A stretch of DNA of 64,000 nucleotides, from NCBI GenBank assembly GCA_941918925.1, contig OW799234.1, positions 94,839,978-94,903,977 on the forward strand, in the 5' to 3' direction. Positions within the stretch are counted from its first letter, which is position 1, and the number at the start of each line of letters is the position of its first letter. The notes under the pieces were generated by a model. It searched no databases, was not told the DNA's origin, and worked only from the letters and a program-made list of their open reading frames with translations. The position numbers were made by a program, and so were the translations under genes. Positions 1-14,331 of the stretch are shown one piece after another. Origin of the DNA: Phyto melanocephala. Lineage: Eukaryota > Arthropoda > Insecta > Diptera > Rhinophoridae.

Positions 1-792
1 ACCCAAACACCTACCATTGCCGACTTTGATGTACCTTTTGTAATTTAGCAAAATACAAGCTAACAAGTAAGTCTCCAGCAACCAATAACAGAATCTAAAA
101 TAAATCTTATTTACCCTGTGCTATTGCAACAAAAACCGTTTTTTATTTTTCTTAGCAACATGAAAACAACTCAGAAAAGAAGACAATATTCTTTAATATT
201 TATGATAATGTCTATAAAAATAAAAAATAGCAACAACTTTTTGTACCTTCATGCAATTTTATTTCTTTACTTTCCTTTTTTTGTACTTAAACTCCTTAAT
301 GTTTTTCCATCGCATCGTGGCCATTTAAAAAACCATCACATCTAATTGTAGAAATTCACGTGACTTTATGAATGAAAATAAAATGTGTCGGGTAATTAAA
401 GTGAACTAAAATTACAATAATATTGTTGTTGTTGTAGCTGTTTTCGTTTTGATCATTATAACCAAGTTGGATTGTACTGTTCTTACCTGTCGTTTGGAAA
501 AAGGGCTAAAATGCTATACCACTTGTGTATACAATTGTTGGTTACATCAGAACTATAAACAAGTGGCAACGTTACGTAGTGCTATAGATTTTTATACAGT
601 AGTTAGAGTTAAATTTAAAGTTTTAACGTTTATTTCGTACAATGATGGCTAGATGAGCAGGTGCGTAGTAATAAAGAATTACTTAAGTCTTGGCTTACAA
701 AATTCTATATGAAGAGAAAATTGAATACAATTGTGTTATTAAAGAAAGACTACTTACAATAAGAAAGAAAAATAAATTATTCTAAGTATACA
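1..792. other. AT-rich non-coding stretch, nothing recognised
   Basis: No splice-bounded exon, transposon end or RNA gene was recognised here. A 67-codon open frame near 449-652 has no motif I know and no supporting composition change. Confidence 0.5.
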
Positions 793-840
793 GTTAAGAG
801 TGCTATATTCGGCCGTGCTAAATTTCATATGCCCTTGACT
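793..840 (-). repeat. 3' end of a mini-me-like element (minus strand)
   Basis: The segment reads TTAAGAGTGCTATATTCGGC followed by CGTGCTAAAT. This is the reverse complement of the family 3' terminus, whose hairpin GATTCGGC/GCCGAAT is followed by TATAGCACTCTTACTTG. The same terminus appears near 10760, 18389, 23500, 27950 and 42850. The hairpin is damaged here. Internal sequence of the same copy continues at about 1100-1240. Confidence 0.75.
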
Positions 841-1015
841 GTCATGTTGATAGTTTTAGGTATATTCAGAGGCTAACCTTATTTTAGGGTAGATCACATT
901 TCAGTGTTACAGACTTTATGTTTCAGAATCCAAATGCTATCAAAATTTTACTCTAGAGCTTAAACTTTCTATGCTTTTGGTATTAAGATTCTTTTTAATC
1001 CCTAAAATACTACAC

Positions 1016-1092
1016 GTGACAGCGCATAGAGAAAGGGACCTAAGGGTAAGAAAAACAATTCATTTCCATTTCCATTCTCTATGCGCTGTCAC
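1016..1092. repeat. 77-bp hairpin with 18-bp perfect inverted arms
   Basis: GTGACAGCGCATAGAGAA (1016-1033) and its exact reverse complement (1075-1092) flank a 41-nt spacer. It lies between the two recognisable pieces of a mini-me-like copy, so it is probably a very short MITE or foldback insertion into that copy. I could not define a target duplication. Confidence 0.7.
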
Positions 1093-1099
1093 AATTTTG

Positions 1100-1240
1100 T
1101 TTTGGACATTATTTTGGATTTCCAAATTTTTTGTAGATTATTGTAATCTACTAGTCAAGCCCTTTTTATTTGATACCAATATTATGAGGGTTGAATACGA
1201 TAAAATTCTCAAGCATATTTCACCTATAGTAACCAGATTA
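1100..1240 (-). repeat. Internal array unit of a mini-me-like element
   Basis: The segment around CTAGTCAAGCCC and TTTGATACCAATATT matches the internal repeat unit of copy B at about 18565-18720 and, reversed, copy D at about 41450-41850. With 793-840 it forms one decayed minus-strand copy interrupted by the hairpin at 1016-1092. Confidence 0.65.
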
Positions 1241-1527
1241 AAAAAAGAAACTCTGTGCGGTATGATACTAGATCGAGACTCGATACTAATAACAGAATTC
1301 AATTACACTCTTCTGTGTTTTTATTCGATGAACTTGAAGTTTTAGGTGGACAAGATTTTTCTTTAAAAGTTTTTTTTTTATTTATGATAAAGAGAAAATA
1401 AAGTGTAAAAATTAGTTTTTATCCCACCACTAGCTTACTTATACATTTAAAAACTTACTACATTTCTATCATTAGCACGATTTGATCGGAATGTCTTAAT
1501 GTTGGGCGTAAATATCATATATTTCAC

Positions 1528-1900
1528 TCACAAGTACCCCCGATAGTATGTTACCTTAACGAAGAAACCACGTCTTTGTGTTGATGCTAGTCCGGGTTGT
1601 AGAGGTACTACTACTACTCCTGAGGCAAAGGAGATTTTTGGGCCTCGTATTAAAGAGGTTAAAGAAGCAGAGAGCATATTAAATCGCGGTTGTCTAATGA
1701 TCACAGGAAGCCACACATTAGATTTGAATGATTTAATGATCTTTAGTCTAACCATGTTGCTGGCGGTTACGAAGGACTGTGCAAATAGAGTTGTCGAGAA
1801 TTACCAGTCGAAAATATGAAATTGCTTTTTAGTCTAGAGAAAATGCTTGTAGTGGCGCTGAACTCTGTGAAGGAATGGATGCCGATTTATAGCCATGAAA
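1528..1900 (-). other. Higher-GC island of unknown origin
   Basis: This stretch is visibly richer in G and C than its surroundings. On the minus strand a 75-codon frame (1528-1755) runs through residues such as PLQPGLASTQRRGFF. It has no neighbouring splice signals or domain that I recognise. A transposon-derived fragment is the likeliest explanation, but I cannot assign a family. Confidence 0.25.
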
Positions 1901-4900
1901 TAGGGACTCAAAATTGTAATAGTCTGCTTTGATATTCCTTCAACTTACAAATTTGTGGAAGTCACAAGTATTTGTGAAATAGGAAAAGTAAATTAAAAGT
2001 CGCAAACTTAATAATATTTACTGTTATGGTGAGAGAGAAAATAGCACCCCGCTAAAAATGTTAGTACTGCGTGCTTAATGTACAGTTATTAGCTCTTCGT
2101 TAGTTGTGATTCCAGAAGAAAAGTTAAGATTAATGTCATATTAATTAATATAGTTCAATAAGTTTATGGCTTTAAGCAACATGATCGGATCAGTTCTTTA
2201 TATTTCTTCCCAACGCGCTGCTACATTTTTCGGAAGTGCGTAAGGGGAAGGCTTGATGAAACTGGTAGCGATTAAATTAGCGCTTATCAATCGCAAGTGT
2301 GACGTCGCAATTAAAAATCATGTCTTGTAGAAGCGATCTGGGAAGCAGATAAGCAAAAAGTAAGCAATTTAGAAAGACATTTTTGGTAATGAAGTTTTTT
2401 GATGGGACATCATATCCCATAATAGTAGTAGCAAGCATGTCAATAAATATAAATAAAAATATAAATATGAGAATTAATCGAAGCAGACTTATTAATGTGC
2501 TCATATTTCAGATAGTTTTAATGTGATTTTGTTGGATATATTTGGAATATTTTCCGAAATGATTTGACATAAAAGTCTGTGGCACATGCGGGGGTTTCTA
2601 AAGGATAATTTAAATCAACATATAGATGAATGGACATTGCTCAATCCACTCTTCTATTCATAAGCTCTTAGATAGTATATATTTTTTGCGGTTTGAAGTG
2701 AATTTTGTGGAAATTTGGAATGAAAAAAAACAAAAAATTTAATATATTTGCTATAAATAAAATTTAGCAAACATTTTTTACAAAATAAATTTGAACATTA
2801 TTCTTTGAATAATATTTTTAATTTCAAATGTCTTATAAATTATTTTTCTACTAGCATGTGACAGAGACTTCATTTGCGTAGTTATTGGGATGATCGGTAG
2901 TCCATGTATTAATCTTGGTTGTTATCCTACTTAAAATTTAAAATTAATATAGTTTCGTCTAGCCGTTTTAGCGTGATTGAGTATTAAATATTCAAACATT
3001 TATACATCCAAACATTCGCACTTATTATATTTGTAGGATTAAAATTATTTTAAAAATTGTAAAATATTTAAAAAAATTTTACTGAATCACTCTTTTTAAT
3101 AAATAATCTACGTCTATGTTAAATCTATACGAACAAACCAAACTCCATAATTGCAATGTGGCTGGTTACGTTTAAGTCAAGTTAATGAGGCGTTAAAATG
3201 GAAACTGTTGCTCATTTTAGTTCAAGCTACCGCACCAACAATACGTTGTAATACAATGCAGTTTTGTTTAAGTTTTTACCAACATATTTTGGGTTGTTTC
3301 CTGTTAAATAAATATTATTGGATTGGTGCGAGTGTTTTGTTGCACAATAAAAAGTAATCAACAACAAACAGGATGAAACTTAGTTGGACAATTGTTTTAG
3401 CGTTAGTGTTGGTTATGTAGCCAGAAAGTGTTCAGCCATGGTGTTTGTTTAAAGAAAATTTTATATATATTTTTTTGTATCTTTTTATTTAGTTTTTCTA
3501 ATGTAAAAAAACAGCAATTTACACCTGCACCTTGTGGGAGCTGCACTATAGAGCCGCAACCAGCTATAAGCTGAAAAACTCTCGACACTTTTATTTATTC
3601 TGGCCACAAAAGTTGCCTGATTTAATGATGAAATCATTATTATTTATATGTTTGTTTATATTAATATGCGTAAAAGATAATCTTCTTTGTGAAGGCGTTT
3701 CTGCAGATGACGCTGTTGGTCGTTTGTAGGCATCTAGAAAACCACGTCGCATTTAGTCGTTTCACGTTTATTTTGCTCTACGGGCTGTTGGTAATTTAGT
3801 TATTTTTTTTTCGTTGACTTGATTATAAAATGCAGGCCATAAAATTAAATTGCTATAAAATGTTTTTACCTGTTTGGTTTAGTCAAATAAAGTTTGTGTT
3901 TATACCTGCTAGTTATTAAATGGTTTATTCTTTTCTACGTTTGTTTCTGCCGCTAAAAGAGTAGTTAAATTGTGCGGTAATTTGTGGAGCTGGTTTTAGG
4001 ATTTATTTTATGTAAAAGGACGTATTTTTGTTTCTTTAACTAACGTGATGTATTTGTTAATTTTTTGTTAATCGTTGTTAGCAACAGCTGGGTTGTTCTT
4101 AAAAAAAACATTAATTTATTTACTTTTTACTTTCGAACTAAACTATGGTCAGGTATTTCGTTTTTTTTTACACAGGAAAAAAAACCGTTTTCAATATTAT
4201 TGTCAGCTAAGTATGAAAAAAAGTTTTAATTGCCTTAGTCGTTAAAACGTGACATAGACCATGGAAAATAAGTCTCTAAAAAAGGGTATTTCTATAATCA
4301 TAAAATATTTAAGTTAAAATCGAAATCATTAAAAGCTGATGTTTTTACTTGGATACAAATACTGTCAGATTTATATTAATACCACAGGGAAGCAAAGCGA
4401 TTAAAAATTTTAGGCAGCGGCGGAAGAAGAAATAATTTATCGTCGTTTGCGCCTAAGACTTTTGCGCTAGTGTTTCGACAGCTCTCCATTTGTTTTGTGT
4501 GAGCCGAATCTATGTTTTCATTTTTAGAATATCACTAAATTCATAGCAATAATAAATACAATTTGTTGTTAATTTTATTCTTAATCTAATTTGCATACTT
4601 TTTTTCAGTAAAGTATAGAACTGACATGAAATACAGGAGTAAACATAAACACAACACCAAAAAGAAAACTATATTTGAAAATTAAAAAAAAAACAATTAA
4701 ACGGAATATGTTTGTAAGTTATTATTTTAAGTACTGTCTGCCATATTTATTAAAATATTTTAGGTTAACCGCAGGCTTATTTAACAAATTTCCTTACAAC
4801 ATCTTTCAAATAAGCCATTAGTAATTTTTAAATATTTTTTAAGAATACAGCAGTTTTTATGATATAAATTTCTATTAATTTACCATAAAATAAAATTATT

Positions 4901-7797
4901 AATAAAAATATTTCATACACATTTAAGCTATTAAATGAACTATAGGGGTTTTTTGAGACCTATAGATCTTCCCATAACTTTCGGGATAACCGTAAAACTA
5001 GCTAAGTGTCAAAACTAATCAAGTGTTTGTTTTTAGCAAAGATCGACATTAGAGCAATTCGTTAAGTTTACTGTGAGCATAATCCTCAACTTAAAAAGGT
5101 AACACGCAATACAATCAGGGTCGTGAGATTTTTTTAGTCGCAATCGCCTTAACGTTAATTAGAAGTTGCCAAAGTCAAAATTATATTACTTTAAAAGCAA
5201 AGAATAATGGTCGAATTGCAATGGTTTAAATAATTATATGTGTCCTTAAACTTAATATAAGGAATGATTTTTGTTTAAACAATTGGCCCTTAACTTTGAA
5301 AGTAGTCTAAGTCATATATATTTAGATTCTAGATATTAAATGTTTTGCGTCTGAATAAATTAAAAATTATTTCTATGTTTTTTTTAAACTAATTTCAATT
5401 AATGAAAATTTTGTACGAATGTGAAATGTTGCGTGTATCTCAGACGGAAATGTTGTTTTCGGAGGTTGAATTGACTTAGGCCTATTAACATAATATTCAG
5501 TTAAATAAATTTAACGGAAAAGTTTACTAACTATCAGTAAGTTTAAACTGAAGTTTTAACTATAAATTAAAAATGTTCGTTAACAATAGGCAAGAGTTAG
5601 TTAACTTATAGTTATCAATTATTATGATTGAATTTCAAAAAGAAGAAGAAATGTATACATAAATATAAATTCTTAATGTGCACCCATCTGCTAATAAATT
5701 TATTAAAAATTGAATGTATTTTTAAATAATTTTTGCTATAAATTTAACAATTCTCTTAAATAAACGACATCTCATGAAAAACTCCTCATCAGGTAAATTA
5801 AAATGATCTATTCGACTTCTGTGGTTATATTTTCTTTTCATACCATAAGAAATATTTACTTTATATAAATTATACAAATGTGTAAATCTTTTTAATCGTA
5901 GAAGCATCTTTCAATTGTTTAAAAATATCAAAAATAATCTAAAAGTTATAAGATAACTGAACTTTTTGTTAATGGGTTTTGGCTAACCAAGGTTTAAATT
6001 TGGAGTTTAGTGTTAACTGTAGGTTAATTTTTTATTGTTAACGGCCCTTAGACTATCTAAAAAATTAACTAAACGACCAGTGGCTTTCTTGTTGATACGG
6101 CTTTCCTATATATACTGCTCGCCTAGTTACTATTTCTTAATAATTTCTTTGCCACTAGTTATTTTTAAAAGTATCCGCTTTTTTATAATTTTGTTACTTT
6201 CACACTTAAAACTGCTTTAAATTACTAGAATTCTATATTGATCCTTAACTTAAAAACAAATAATCTACCTTACTTAATGAACAACTAAACTAAACTGTTT
6301 CATACCCAAAAGTAGATAATTATAAGTACAATTTTTAACATCTTAAGCTTCAGTTAATTATCATTTAATAGCTGAAAAAATGTATGTGTGCGATTTTAGT
6401 TATCATTAAATATTCATTTTATTTTATTGCAACAAGTTGTATTTTAGGGTTGTTGTTAAAAAAATCTTGTCTCTATTAGTTTTTATGAACTTTCATTTTA
6501 TTTCATACAATTTAAAACTACCAGAACTGTATAAAGTTTATCCTTGTAGCAAATAGTGAACAGATTTTTATTATCATAAACTAGTTGCATAAAATGTACG
6601 CACAGTGGTTCGCCAAGTAATAAGTGGTATTGTATGTTGTTTTTTTTAATTAGATATAAAATTTTAATCTGAACTAGATTTTTCATATTTTTTTATTGTT
6701 AATAAATGCAATAACAATAACAATAAGGATGTTAATATGAACTCAAGCCTGATTAAAATTTAAAAATATTAGTTTAAACAGAAAAGTTCGATAAACAAAA
6801 ATTCAATTTAAATGCAATTAACTTATTTATTTTGTTAAAATAGATCGTTTCTTAATGTTTCGAGCTCTAACATCGAAAATATCGCAACTGACATATATTG
6901 CAAAGTTGATATTTTAATGGAAAATTATGTTCCAGTCTCTAAGTAATACCTCGTCTGTTTAAATATTGAATCAAAAGTAAAAAGTAACAGTTACAAAAAT
7001 AAATTTCACTCAATTAATTTAAACATAAGTAGTAGCATCCTTAATGTGTGAAAAAATAATTAATGTGTGAAAATAATGTAACTGATATTTAAAATGTGAG
7101 ATTCACCGAACAAATGAACAAATAATTTTATTTTCAAGACTTACCAGTTTTATATACGAAAATATAATCTGTAAGTTGTTTTAATATTGAGAGGGAAGCA
7201 TTAATAACTTTTTGCTAACGATCATGCAGCTCACAATAAAATTATTATAAAAGCATGCCTTTATCTTTTGTTTACTTACACATATGAACGCTCACGTAAA
7301 TAAAATGAAAAAATTAACTCTCGAAATTAACCAAATCCATGAAATCATTTCAAAATTTCTATCAACGTTACTTTTCGAAATTTTTTTATATAAACCCAGC
7401 AAAAATTAGGTAATGACTTGCTCTTACTAAAAAACATACTTTTTAATGACTATTACATGTCGTTTGGTTTACCAAGAAGTATTTTAGTAATGACTTGATT
7501 TATAATGTGATAAGCATGCACTTATTTTCAGACATTTGCTTAGATACACTCTTAGATAGTTCTTGTTGCATAATTTGCTAAAAGCAATTCAAATACATAA
7601 CTTTTTATAATTCTCATTTAGTTTAGCACGCTTAAGGTATAAGTAATAAAGATTTTGACAACAGCAGCAAAATATTTTATTAACAAAGTGATGAGTTATG
7701 GATCTTCACTGATTTATAAATTTCCAATTAACGTATCGCAGAGTAATCAAACAAAATAATCAAAATCAAATAATGGGTTATGTTGGTTTTTTAAGTC
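1901..7797. other. Long AT-rich stretch without recognisable features
   Basis: I see homopolymer A/T tracts and short open frames of 60-70 codons with no motif. The frames near 2277-2504, 3151-3357, 3532-3729, 5722-5907 and 6035-6220 look like chance frames of AT-rich DNA. No transposon terminus or splice-bounded exon was found. Confidence 0.5.
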
Positions 7798-7938
7798 AAG
7801 TACTTATATCCTTATTCACAAGCGACCATAATAAGTACTAATACAAGTCCTCATTTGTAAGCGAGGGTAGTAAGTACTTATTTAAGTCCCTTTTTACAAG
7901 CGACCGTAAGAAGTACTTATACGAGTCCCTAATTGTAA
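7798..7938 (+). repeat. 39-bp minisatellite, about 3.7 units
   Basis: Units start with AAGTACTTAT or AAGTACTAAT at 7798, 7833, 7872 and 7911, giving spacings of 35, 39 and 39 bp. Each unit carries AAGTCC or GAGTCC, then a C/T-rich step, then ACAAGCGACC or TAAGCGAGG. The fourth unit is partial. Divergence between units is moderate, so the array is not recent. Confidence 0.85.
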
Positions 7939-9771
7939 TTTGGCTACAGTCAAATTAAATTCAATATATATTTCCGATTACCGTATATGCTTATGTATAT
8001 AAACTGTAAAACAAACTTATATGCTTTATTCCAGTGGGAGACACAAAATTCTTGATGAAAAAAAAAAAAACAACAACATGCCTGGTTGCTTTTAAAAAAT
8101 AGTGACAACCACGAGCGAGACATTCATTCGATATACCAACTACATCAGACAGAAAAAAGAAATATCAATCCTATTTGTGTGTGGGTTCTTTAAAATCTGT
8201 TAACAAGCTTTAAAGAAAGAGACATACACATAAAGCGATGAAGACAATGGATAGCAATTTCTCTTTATTCAAGAGAAGAACATGTTGGATGTTTTTGACT
8301 TTCGATGTTGTAATGGAATGATATTATTTTTTAAAGTTCTGTATTTTAATTTGAGGTCTCCCACTCTGCACATATTTTAAAAATTCTACTTAAATTTCTA
8401 CAAAGTTAACCACTGTGCTTCTGCTTCGTTTAAACAGTGTTGAAATTTTCATAAGTTTCCTTGTTTTACTCTGTTTTTACTTTAATATTATTTTAGTGGA
8501 AAAGTTTTGCACTTAATTTTCTCTATATTGTGCAAGATTTTAATAAAGAGTTTTATTTCAGCGATTTTTCACTTGTCATATGAAAGAACAACAAAAACTA
8601 CATGTAGAAAAAATAAACAAAAAAATCAGGAAAATAAAGTTTATCAAAGCCAACATATTATAATGATCATTATCACCAACATTTTAAAAATAATAATAAT
8701 GAAAGTGATGATGCTGATGATGATAGCTGTGGTGTTGGTTATGTTGCTGGTAGTGCTGCGGATGATTTTAATCATTAACATGGCCAGCAGAGTCTCTCAT
8801 ACACCAGAAGAAGTATGCTTGTGTATTTTGTACACAGTTGTTTTTAGTTGCTTGCCGCTTAATATTTGTGTGAGAAAAATGATTTTCTGCAGGAAAACAT
8901 TATTCTTTGTTTTACAAAAAGAAGATCATAAGCGCCAAATGTTGACAGCCTCTAAGGCTAAAATTTTAAACCGTTTTAATTTTACAAAAAATATTGTAAA
9001 GGTTAGGAAAATGTCTGCAAACAAACTGAGTGGTGGTTTAAATTACAGTAAAATCTTCTGAAGAAAAACAAAAAAGGAAAATATACAAACACTGTCTGGG
9101 AGTATTAGTTATTCAAAGCAAATGTCTTGAATACTTTGATGATATTATACAGAAAAAGTATTAAAAAAAAATTTTAAAGTTCTTGTTCTCAGACTTTTAC
9201 TAAACCTATTTAAATGGTTACATTACTGTGCAATATCCCAAAGTTTGTTACTGATAAATATTATTATTTTAATTAAAAAGATATTTAAAGAGTTTTTACC
9301 ATTCTGAAACTAGGAGTACAAATTTAGAAAGTTATCAACTTAATTTAAGAGACAACAATTAACTTAACTAAAGAACTTGTAAAGTTTTATAGAAATGAAA
9401 TATGGAAATTTTCTTTTAAATCACTTGTTAAGGGTAACGTAATAAACTGTGGTGTTCAAAATTTGTGCCCTTACAATAATGGGTAAAAACAAAAAACTTT
9501 TATACAAATTGGCTTAGTGTTTGAAAGTTGCACACTTAAGAAACAAATAATTTTTTGAGAACAAATCAAGTCAAGGGTTCGCATATCTCTCAGATGCTCT
9601 AAAATAAAATAAAATATTTCCTTCAATTTGAGAAAATGTTCTGAAATCTCATATTAATTTAACCTAAACGATAGCTAATAAGTCGTAGATATAATTTTAT
9701 ATTTGATGGAATGACACTGGTAACTGCCCATATATCCTTTTTATTTAAAATACTAGAAATATGCAAAAAAA
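7939..9771. other. AT-rich stretch with a trinucleotide-rich patch
   Basis: The longest open frame in the window (8507-9061, 184 codons) is here. Its centre (about 8690-8780) is ATG/GAT/GTG-type simple sequence, giving runs of Met, Leu and Val. I see no domain or signal that supports expression, so I do not call it a gene. Confidence 0.45.
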
Positions 9772-10815
9772 TCTTTACTCTTCACTTTTGATGCCAAGGA
9801 CTTGTCATTGCCTTCTACAATATTAATTTTCTGAAAGCTGATGTCTAGGAGTGTCGATGGAACAATGTCCATCTGTCCGTGCGTTAATTGAAATGAACTT
9901 TTAGAATCAAGCACATTGGCCGTGCAACTTGCATCTAATATAAAACTAATATGAACTAGAATTATTTATAGAAACTTTGTTTATTATAAAAAATTTTATA
10001 TATTTTTAAAGGTATTTGAATTTGTTTTTTAGAAAAATCGGTCACTAATCGGCAGAGTCATAGGAAAAATCATTTGATAAAATATAAATTTTTTGTAATA
10101 GAGCATCTTTCTCCAGCTTCTTAATAATTTTGAACACGATGGTAACACAGATTACAAGCCTCTCAACAATTATCGCAAAGAAAAACGACTAAATCGGTTT
10201 GAAAATAGCTGAGATATAAACACCATAATACAATTGCTTCATCTCAAAATTTAAAATGTTTTTAACTTTGGGCAACCGATGGAGATGCTAAGGAAATGAA
10301 ATGAAAGAATTTGATTATCAAATAGACACTACAAAAAAATGATATACATGATGACCGCCACTACAAAATGGCCTACAATAAATGTATATATATAGGTTTC
10401 ATTCAATATTTAAAAACCTCAGTATTGTCATCAGACAAAAGGGCCTTTTCTACTGGTTACATATGATAAACTTTAAATCTAAGATGTCTTAAATAAAATG
10501 ATTAATAAAATAAATGAAGGATCCTTCAACACCCACAATATTGGACTAAGCCAGTAAAATACAGTGAACTGTGAAAATGTGTAAAAACCAAGACGGCATC
10601 AGAAACAAAATGGCGTATTATTATTGTATTGCCATCAATATGAAAATGAAAATCAAACAAAGAATCGGAAATAACAAATCACAATGGCGTTTAATATTAA
10701 ATCTGACATCCAGGCTACACTACGATCTGGTATTATACTTATCCACATGATGTTGAAGGTTATTATTAGATTCGACACAGCCGAATATATGTGGAATACA
10801 CTCTTACTTGTTGCT
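9772..10815 (+). mobile_element. Mini-me-like element, copy A
   Basis: The start aligns to copy D: a decayed TATACCCTTCAC end, then TTGTCATTCC-like sequence, then CTGAAAGCTGATG, then a GTCY run (GTCCATCTGTCCGTGCG, about 9868). Internal pieces at 10350-10620 contain the CCGCCACTACAAAATGG and CAGTATTG...AAAAGGGC modules of the family array. It ends with GATTCGACACAGCCGAATAT (about 10769) and CTCTTACTTG. All parts are in the same order as in copies B, C and D. The 5' hairpin is badly eroded, suggesting an old insertion. Confidence 0.75.
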
Positions 10816-13800
10816 GATAGTATTAATATTCTTACAACAATTTATTCAATGTGACAAATAAACACAAATTGTTTACAACATGACATTTCTAATAAGGAGC
10901 TTGTAAACGAATTAATATTACTCATACGCTAACTGAAATTGTTTTCAGGTTTAATACAGAAAGAAGTGTTTTAAAAAAATTTCTTATGAAAAAGGTGAAC
11001 CTTTGTTAGTATTCGACAAAAGTATCAAAATTTAAAAGCGATACATAATACATTTTTTTTTCAAATGTTACAGAACTTTGCCTCAAAAGTTTATTTTGTT
11101 GGCTATACACTACATTGCAAAGAAAAATATTGAAAAAAATATGAATAAAAATATAAAGTTCGAAAGCTATTTTGCCTTATTTCATCTTGAATTAGTTTCA
11201 AATCCCTGCGCAGGAAAAAGCCCAAAAATTGTCAAAAAGTATTTGTAAAAATAAGATTTTCTCGACTTAAAAAACTGCAACGCATCTATTTACAATAATA
11301 AACAATAAAAAAATTCAAGAATTTTTTTACATGTTATGAGTTATTTTATCGCATAGGTTAGTTTACAAGCGACAATTAGGTATATACCTTTATATTTTCT
11401 AAAAAGTTGCTCAACTTTTTTTTTTATTAGAGTAGAAGTAATTGTTTTGCAAGTCGGAAATGTCTTAATAAATTAAGACAAAAAAATTAAATATGTTTCT
11501 TATTGTAAAACGAATAAACATTTATGTTCCAAAAATAATTTGCGAAACTAAGTTTTGTCAAGTGTCCTTATATTGACAATTCTGGCTTAATCATTTCTAA
11601 ACTATTCCGTTATGACAGCGTCCTCTTGTGGCACTAAAATAAACTTGAATATTTTTAGGACTTTTTTTTAATTTTATGATGGAGGTTTTAAAATTTTTTT
11701 TATTTTATAATTTTTTCCCCACCAAACGCATTAGTGTGAGATGGATTGCTTTTTTTTATCAACTACTACGTTTGCTAACACAGAAATGCTAAGGTAATAT
11801 ATATTTTATGTTATATTATTTAGTAAACTATATCAGGAAAATCTATCTACTATCTAGTATCTACTATCTAAATAAAGATATGGCCTTGAGAACGCTAAAC
11901 CCCTTTTTCAGACGAACGAAAACAAAATTTATCAGAAATAAATAATTTTTTCTACTTGAAATTGTTTGACGTGGTATTTATTTTCTATATAAAAACAAAG
12001 AAGCTGTTTAAAATAAAATTTCAATGTACAAAAGCAAATGATGGAGAGCATCTAGTAAAATCAGTTTTGACTTAAAATAGATGGCGCGAAATTTTATGAG
12101 TTTGTGAAAGTGTTCTCAAAAAATTCGAAAGAAGTGAGACATCTGAAACTAACATTCTTGTTTACTTTAAAGAAATAAATCTGGTAAAAGTTTTCATAGA
12201 ACCGACTTACCGTTTACAAATTTTAGGTTTCTTTATTACTGTTATATTTATTAAATAATAAATAATAAAAAAATATTTAATTGGTTATTAAAGGTAAAAT
12301 TATTAAGCTGTAAGTAGAAACAAGCAAAAATTATTTTCGTTTACAAAGAAAACAAATTTTTAAACACAACAGGGTTATTCGTTTGATCATATAAATTCCA
12401 TTTAAGACGCTTAAAATTAAAATTTGCTTTGAAATTTCGACGTATTCTTTTGGTATTTTCTACATATTTTTAAAATTTGATAGCAAAATTACCTAACTTA
12501 TCAGGTGCGTTCATTTGTTGTAGGTGCTAAATACAAATAGTTATTTAAACGAGTTCCTCTAATATTTTACAACAACAAAAAACAAAATTTAATTTTGACT
12601 TAAAACATGCCAAATTTGATAAACGAAAATATACGATAAGAGTTGTTACATAAGTATTAAAGCGCCTTATTTTTAGCGAACCCTCATCCGCCGACTACAA
12701 AAAAATAAAAAAATACAACTTAATACTTTTTAAGTTTTACAATTACTAGCGATATCCGAGAAACTATAAACAGTTATTAGACATACACTTATACTTTTAT
12801 CAGTGTTGTTTGTGTTCAAACTTTTTAATCACTTGACAAGTTTTCATCCTCGTAACCGTATGTAACATGTTCATAAACAATTTACTAGATGCTTGAATTT
12901 CGCTTAAAGGATATAAAATCCTTAAAATGATTTAGTAAAACTATTTTGGTTGTTTTCATCATTTTTCGGTTGTTAAATGTCTTGTGGGTAAGTGGCAATA
13001 TTAATAAGTTTAAACACAAAATATTGTGCAACTCATACGCATACGTACTTAAACTGTTGTGATGTTTTATGGTTTTTAACATGTACAGTCGCAGACAAAA
13101 TAAATGCAACTATTAGACATAATTGACAGACTTTGCTATAAATTGATTACTTATAAAAAGTTCTTGAATAAAATTTGCTACTGCTACTTTTAAAGACATT
13201 TTTATACATTAAAAATATATTAAGAAAAAATCAAAATGCTTGCAATTTTCCAAATACATAAATCATGTGAACAGTTAAACACTTAAAGTAACTTTTTCTA
13301 TAGATTTTTTTGTCCCTGTGTATTTAGATTGTATTACTCTTAATGTGAACCCCATTAAAATTATTAATTGAAACTATTCGTGTTAATAGTTAAGATGTTT
13401 TAAATAAATTTAATGTAAATATTATAATAAATTTCGATGCTACATCTTGATGTAATGTAAAAAAAAAATGCTTAGGTCAGTGTAAAGTCTTGTTTCTCCT
13501 CCTGTAACTTTTCTAATTTTGTGTCAGTTTTCTCTCCTCTATTGTTTTCTACTGTAAAACACATTTTTTGTTTTATTATTGCATGTACATTGCACGTTTG
13601 TATATGTGTTGTTTTATATACTTGTTAATCCTCTTGTGTCAACTTTAATTCTTTTAGTAAATTGTTACGATGTGTTGTATGCGTGTATGTTACCACTTTT
13701 TTATGGAGTTAGTATGTATTTATGTTGTCCCTGTATGCATGAATGTGTTTGTGCGTATGACTGAGTACAGTATGCACTTACGTGTGTGTGATAAAATGTT

Positions 13801-14331
13801 TTTCTACAACTCTTTGGCCAAAATTTATACATATTCTATTTTTAGACAAAAAAACATATAAATAAAAACGTGCATTAAATCTTTGAAAAGCTCTTACGGA
13901 ATGTGTTTATATGCACAAAGTAGTTTTTGTATCGGTGTATGCGTATGTAATTGTTTTGTATATGAGTGTAATCGAACACACATGGCTCCGTTTTAATCAA
14001 CATCAAACGTATATACATGCTTTTTAAGTTTTTTTTTTTATTTTTCTTTTACTTTGGTTTATTTTTTTGTTAAAGTTTTATGGCCGCAAAATTGGAGTTT
14101 AAAAAGAAAAAGATACCATGAAAAAAAAAAAAAGAAAAAGACAAAAAAAAAAAAGCAAAACATAGTTAACATGTGAAAATCACTAACAAATCTCAGCTTA
14201 CATGGTTTATGATGTTCTATATGTATATTATCCTAGTCAAGGGACAGAAAAGTTGTTTTGTTGAACTATTTATGTGAGTGCACAGTGGGTGCTGAGATAA
14301 GGAAATTGCTGTAATTAAATGATTTTTAAAT
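10816..14331. other. AT-rich stretch, simple sequence only
   Basis: No gene or transposon end was recognised. About 13580-13970 is rich in TGTATG/GTGTAT-type simple sequence, and 14030-14160 holds long A and T runs. The small open frames at 12885-13109 and 13579-13861 follow this simple sequence. Confidence 0.5.

Noticed and set aside
8507..9061. 184-codon open frame, the longest in the window
   Set aside because: Its centre is trinucleotide simple sequence giving Met/Leu/Val runs, the flanks follow local AT bias, and no motif, splice signal or family similarity is visible.
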